This document shows positions 16,359-19,088 of a stretch of DNA of 19,088 nt, piece by piece (within the stretch, counting starts at the first letter, position 1; every line of letters starts with the position of its first letter). Position numbers and translations under genes: made by a program. The DNA is from a bacterium (lineage in GTDB: Bacteria > KSB1 > UBA2214), in assembly GCA_029560815.1 (NCBI GenBank), contig JAKQKF010000135.1, positions 1 through 19,088 of the forward strand, in the 5' to 3' direction. The notes under the pieces are model-generated. The model ran no database searches. It was given only the letters and a program-made list of their open reading frames with translations, and had not been told where the DNA came from.

Positions 16359-17231
16359 ATGAAGAGTCACTGCACAATCCTTCTGCTCCTGCTGCCGTTT
16401 CTGGCCAGGGGGCAGAATGTCGTCATCAACGAGATCGGCTGGATGGGAACCATGGCCAGCACCAGCGACGAGTGGATCGAGCTCCATAATCCCGCACCGC
16501 TCGCCGTCGATCTGCAGGGCTGGTCGCTCAAAGCCGCTGACGGCACACCGGCCATCCGCCTCACCGGTGTCATCCCGGCGCAGGGCTATTTCGTTCTTGA
16601 GCGCACCGATGACCAGACCATCTCGGACCGGCCGGCGGAGCAGATCTTCACCGGCGACCTCAAGAACAGCGGCGAATGGCTCATCCTGCGGGACCGCGAC
16701 TCGCTCCTTGTCGACCAGGTGCGCTGCGACTCGAGCGGCTGGTTCGCCGGCACCAACAATCCGAAACGCAGCATGGAAAAGATCCACCCCCTGCTCAGCG
16801 GCATGCTTCCGGAGAGCTGGGCCGGCAACGACACGTTGACGCGCAACGGGCTCGATGCCGCCGGTCAGCCCATTTCCGGTACCCCGGGCGCGCTCAACAG
16901 CGTTTTCGACCATACCCTGCCGGTCGGGAACAGCGGCCGCCGTCAGCCAACGGAACCGGCAGCTCTCTGCGCATGGCCCAATCCCTTCAATATGGGCATC
17001 ATGCTGGCCTGGCTCACCCCCGGCGAAGAGGGAGTCGTCGAAATCATCGATCTGCTCGGCCGCCTCGTCCGCTCCTTGCCCACCCCCCCGGCCGTCTGCG
17101 GCGGCCGGGCGCAGCTCTTCTGGGACGGCCGCGACGACGCCGGAGATCCGGTGGCGACCGGCACCTATATCTGCCGTCTCCGCCGCGGCCGCAGCATCTC
17201 CGCCCAGCTCCGCCTCACCTGCTGCCGCTGA
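16359..17231 (+). CDS. Exported lamin-tail-domain protein with FlgD-like/type IX-like C-terminal module
   Basis: This 290-residue exported protein has no evident enzymatic motif. Residues 1-18 form a signal peptide (MKSH then a Leu-rich core to about LARG). Residues about 20-135 are a lamin tail domain, with hallmarks VVINEIGWMG, DEWIELHNPA, DLQGWSLK, and QGYFVLERTD followed by GEWLILRD. Residues about 140-200 are a linker typical of LTD proteins (GTPGALN). Residues about 203-290 resemble FlgD Ig-like/type IX sorting modules: AWPNPFNMGIMLAWLTP, VEIIDLLGRLVRSL, FWDGRDDAGDPVATGTYICRL. In Bacteroidota such modules direct secretion by the type IX system; here surface or extracellular location is inferred. 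LTD domains in bacteria often accompany membrane-anchored or secreted nucleases, but no nuclease is fused here. The ribosome-binding site is weak. Confidence 0.9.
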   Translation: MKSHCTILLLLLPFLARGQNVVINEIGWMGTMASTSDEWIELHNPAPLAVDLQGWSLKAADGTPAIRLTGVIPAQGYFVLERTDDQTISDRPAEQIFTGDLKNSGEWLILRDRDSLLVDQVRCDSSGWFAGTNNPKRSMEKIHPLLSGMLPESWAGNDTLTRNGLDAAGQPISGTPGALNSVFDHTLPVGNSGRRQPTEPAALCAWPNPFNMGIMLAWLTPGEEGVVEIIDLLGRLVRSLPTPPAVCGGRAQLFWDGRDDAGDPVATGTYICRLRRGRSISAQLRLTCCR

Positions 17232-17277
17232 AAAGGAAAAACCTGCCGTACGCAGCCGGCCTCCCCCAACTTTAAGG

Positions 17278-17306
17278 TTGATTTTTGCCGCCGGGAAGAC
17301 TAGATT
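17278..17306 (+). promoter_or_regulatory. Candidate promoter for the MBL-fold hydrolase gene
   Basis: TTGATT (17278-17283) and TAGATT (17301-17306) are separated by exactly 17 bases in the 158-base gap after the lamin-tail gene. This predicts a start near 17313 and a leader of about 77 bases. A weak hairpin followed by five T residues (about 17267-17286) overlaps it and could instead be a poor terminator for the upstream gene. Confidence 0.35.
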
Positions 17307-17389
17307 TAAGCAGGAGATCCCGTCGCAGCCCGACTCCCGGCCTCAATGGCGGCCGCGCCGTCTGCGAAGAAAAAGTTTATGAGGAGCTT

Positions 17390-18121
17390 ATGAATAAAAT
17401 ATTGACGATCCTGTTTCTCACCCTCGGTCTAACCTCAGCGTGGAGCAATACCATGTTCAAGAGCGATACCCTCTCCACCGAAAAAGGCGACATCGTCCTC
17501 ACCTTCATCGGCCACGGCACCCTGATGCTGAAACTCGGCGGGACGGTCGTCCATGTCGACCCGGTCTCGGAATATGGCGACTATGGCACGCTGCCCAAGG
17601 CGGACCTGATCCTGGTCACCCACGGCCACTCCGATCACCTCGATCCCGAGGCCATCGCCCTGATCCGGCAGAGCTCCACCCGCATCATCGCCGCGCCGGT
17701 CTGCCGGGCCAAGCTCCCCGACGCGGCCCTGCTGGCCAATGGCGAAAAGGCCCGGATCGGGGAGGTGGAGATCGAGGCGGTACCGGCCTACAACCTCATC
17801 CACATGCGCCCGAACAAGCAGCCTTTCCATCCCAAGGGCGAGGGCAACGGCTACATCCTCCGTTTCGGCGGCAAAAGCATCTATATCGCTGGCGATACCG
17901 AGAACACCCCCGAGATGAAATCCCTCAAAGGGATCGACGTGGCCTTTCTTCCCATGAATCTGCCCTATACCATGACCCCCGAAATGGTGGCCGATGCGGC
18001 CAGGGCCTTTCAGCCGCGCATCCTTTATCCCTACCACTTTGGCGGCACCGAAACCCGCAAGCTCATCGATCTCCTCAAGGAGGAGAAAAATATCGAGGTG
18101 CGGCTGCGGGATCTGCAGTAG
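17390..18121 (+). CDS. Exported metallo-beta-lactamase-fold hydrolase, UlaG-like
   Basis: This 243-residue protein has an N-terminal signal peptide (MNKILTILFLTLGLTSAWS) and a compact MBL fold. It shows the metal-binding THGHSDHLD (H78, H80, D82, H83), the preceding FIGHGTLMLKLGGTVVHVDP and GDYGTLPKADLILV, and a later GDTENTPEM supplying a bridging aspartate. The C-terminus MVADAARAFQPRILYPYHFGGTE supplies a further histidine. These features fit the UlaG/L-ascorbate-6-phosphate lactonase-like branch annotated as MBL-fold metallo-hydrolase; the substrate is unknown. The frame is open from 17285, but the ATG at 17390 begins the signal peptide and follows GAGGAG, with a rather short 3-base gap. 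The export signal is notable because many UlaG-like proteins are cytoplasmic. A palindromic terminator follows 15 bases after the stop. Confidence 0.92.
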   Translation: MNKILTILFLTLGLTSAWSNTMFKSDTLSTEKGDIVLTFIGHGTLMLKLGGTVVHVDPVSEYGDYGTLPKADLILVTHGHSDHLDPEAIALIRQSSTRIIAAPVCRAKLPDAALLANGEKARIGEVEIEAVPAYNLIHMRPNKQPFHPKGEGNGYILRFGGKSIYIAGDTENTPEMKSLKGIDVAFLPMNLPYTMTPEMVADAARAFQPRILYPYHFGGTETRKLIDLLKEEKNIEVRLRDLQ

Positions 18122-18133
18122 CGGCGCGGTATT

Positions 18134-18168
18134 AAAAAAGGGATGGGCTCGTACGAGCCCATCCCTTT
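18134..18168. terminator. Perfect palindromic terminator between convergent genes
   Basis: Positions 18137-18168 form a perfect 32-base palindrome centred on GTAC (18151-18154), with arms such as AAAGGGATGGGCTC. On the minus strand it is followed by a run of six T residues (A residues at 18134-18139 on plus), making it an intrinsic terminator for the C1 peptidase gene. On plus, after the MBL-fold gene, only three T residues follow, so termination there is likely weaker. Confidence 0.85.
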
Positions 18169-18209
18169 ACCGCCCCCTGAAGAGGTGCGCCGATCCGGCC
18201 GGGTCCCTC

Positions 18210-19088
18210 CTAAAAGACACTGGCCGCAGCGAACCCCACCTTGTTGATGCCATATTTGATCCGCATGTAGCCGCCCTCACCCCAGCCCGCTCCCCAGCTG
18301 TTGCGCAGGATCCAGACCCCCTCGGCATCATCCCAACCCACCAGCAGGATGGCATGATTGACATCATGGGAGGCCGCGCAGCTGAGAAACCCGCCCGGTT
18401 CAGCTTCTTCCTTGTCGAAAACACCGTCGCTGTAGGCCTGAAAGTAGCTCCCCACATAGACGGCGGCGGCGACCGGGCCGAGCTGATAGATCGCCTCCTT
18501 GATTTTTTGGGTATCCGCGATCTGGTTGTCGCCATCCACGTAGGCCCAGCCGCTGGCCTGGTAGGCATAAGCCAATCCCGGCGGGCAGGGGAGATCGGCG
18601 GCGGCATAGGGAAAGAGGGCTTCCTGCACAGCGCCCGGGTTGATCAGCATCTCAAAAACCCACCATCCCCCACCGCAGCCATAACCCTCGCCATTGCACG
18701 AAACCAGATGCTGCTCCGAGAGGTCCGTACTGATGCTGTTCTTGATCAGCAGAAAGGACTCGAAACTGCCGATCGTGCCGAACGCCCAGCAGCTGCCGCA
18801 GTTCCCCTGATCTCGCACCGCTGTGACGCCGTTGTGCTCGCGCCAGTCCCATTTGGCCGGCAGGGCGAGGCTTGATTTCAGGGTGGCCGGAGCGAGTCTG
18901 GACAGATTCTTCAGTTTGGCGGTGCTGCGCCAGTTCTTCGGAGGCCTGCTCCCGCAGAGTTGGTCGATCGTCCGCGTCATCGCGGTGCTATAGCCGACTC
19001 GAAATGAGAGCTTTTGTTTGGTGATGTCCGCCCGCATATTGGCGAGCTGCTGGCGGACTGCGGGCTGGGCCTGATTCTCATCGAGCAC
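18210..19088 (-). CDS. Papain-like C1 family cysteine peptidase, N-terminus outside window
   Basis: The 292 visible residues contain a complete papain-type catalytic domain. Its motifs are DQGNCGSCWAFGTIGSFES (oxyanion Q94, nucleophile C100), SEQHLVSCNGEGYGCGGGW, DVNHAILLVGW (H245) and ILRNSWGAGWGEGGYMRI (N263). The region before LPAKWDWRE (76-84) looks like the C-terminal part of a propeptide or linker (KLSFRVGYSTAMTRTIDQLCGSRPP). The frame is still open at the window edge and the terminal GTG is probably internal, so a signal peptide and more propeptide are expected upstream. The several cysteines (C131, C138, C168, C237) suggest disulfides and an exported enzyme. Residue numbers count from the window edge. 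It is convergent with the MBL-fold gene and ends at the shared palindromic terminator. Confidence 0.94.
   Translation of the reverse strand: MLDENQAQPAVRQQLANMRADITKQKLSFRVGYSTAMTRTIDQLCGSRPPKNWRSTAKLKNLSRLAPATLKSSLALPAKWDWREHNGVTAVRDQGNCGSCWAFGTIGSFESFLLIKNSISTDLSEQHLVSCNGEGYGCGGGWWVFEMLINPGAVQEALFPYAAADLPCPPGLAYAYQASGWAYVDGDNQIADTQKIKEAIYQLGPVAAAVYVGSYFQAYSDGVFDKEEAEPGGFLSCAASHDVNHAILLVGWDDAEGVWILRNSWGAGWGEGGYMRIKYGINKVGFAAASVF

Noticed and set aside
18137..18168. Perfect 32-base palindrome as attachment or resolution site
   Set aside because: Its position between convergent stops and the adjoining T run explain it fully as an intrinsic terminator; no recombinase gene is nearby.

Overview
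The window is a GC-rich bacterial chromosome segment (roughly 60% GC by eye) carrying mostly single-copy housekeeping genes. Three features point to the Bacteroidota/FCB side of the tree: a TonB-dependent receptor with an N-terminal carboxypeptidase-regulatory-like domain, a short RpoD/SigA sigma factor without region 1.1, and a lamin-tail-domain protein ending in a FlgD-like/type IX-like C-terminal module. The high GC and mixed family affinities suggest a deep FCB lineage such as KSB1 or Calditrichota, but that placement is inference. I see no tRNA, rRNA, CRISPR array, insertion sequence or integrase.

Layout. Positions 1-3720 (minus) hold a TonB-dependent receptor followed by the start of a small exported protein of unknown function, apparently one operon. 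Positions 4039-5355 (minus) encode a PIN-PhoH ATPase. A 445-base divergent spacer then leads into a plus-strand run: an endonuclease Q-like PHP nuclease fused to a UvrD/PcrA-like helicase (5801-8800), a low-specificity threonine aldolase (8822-9862) and the sigma factor (about 9926-10810), closed by a strong bidirectional terminator at 10816-10847. Facing it is a tightly packed six-gene minus-strand operon, rsmA-recO-glyS-pyrF-GH16 lipoprotein-pyrE (16159 down to 10897), with overlapping starts and stops. Then come, on plus, the lamin-tail protein (16359-17231) and an exported metallo-beta-lactamase-fold hydrolase (17390-18121). Last, on minus, is a papain-like C1 peptidase that runs off the right edge.

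The most interesting item is the 999-residue protein at 5801-8800. It joins an EndoQ-type nuclease, expected to nick 5' of deaminated bases, to an SF1A helicase in which the 2B subdomain is reduced to a short linker. It ends exactly in QLKLF, which fits the bacterial beta-sliding-clamp-binding pentapeptide. Together these suggest a clamp-tethered nick-and-unwind repair enzyme for deaminated DNA in one polypeptide. Secondary points are a GH16 glycanase lipoprotein translationally coupled inside the pyrimidine operon, a repeated leader before the sigma factor, an AT-rich patch at the end of the aldolase gene, and a possible small RNA in the 5356-5800 spacer.
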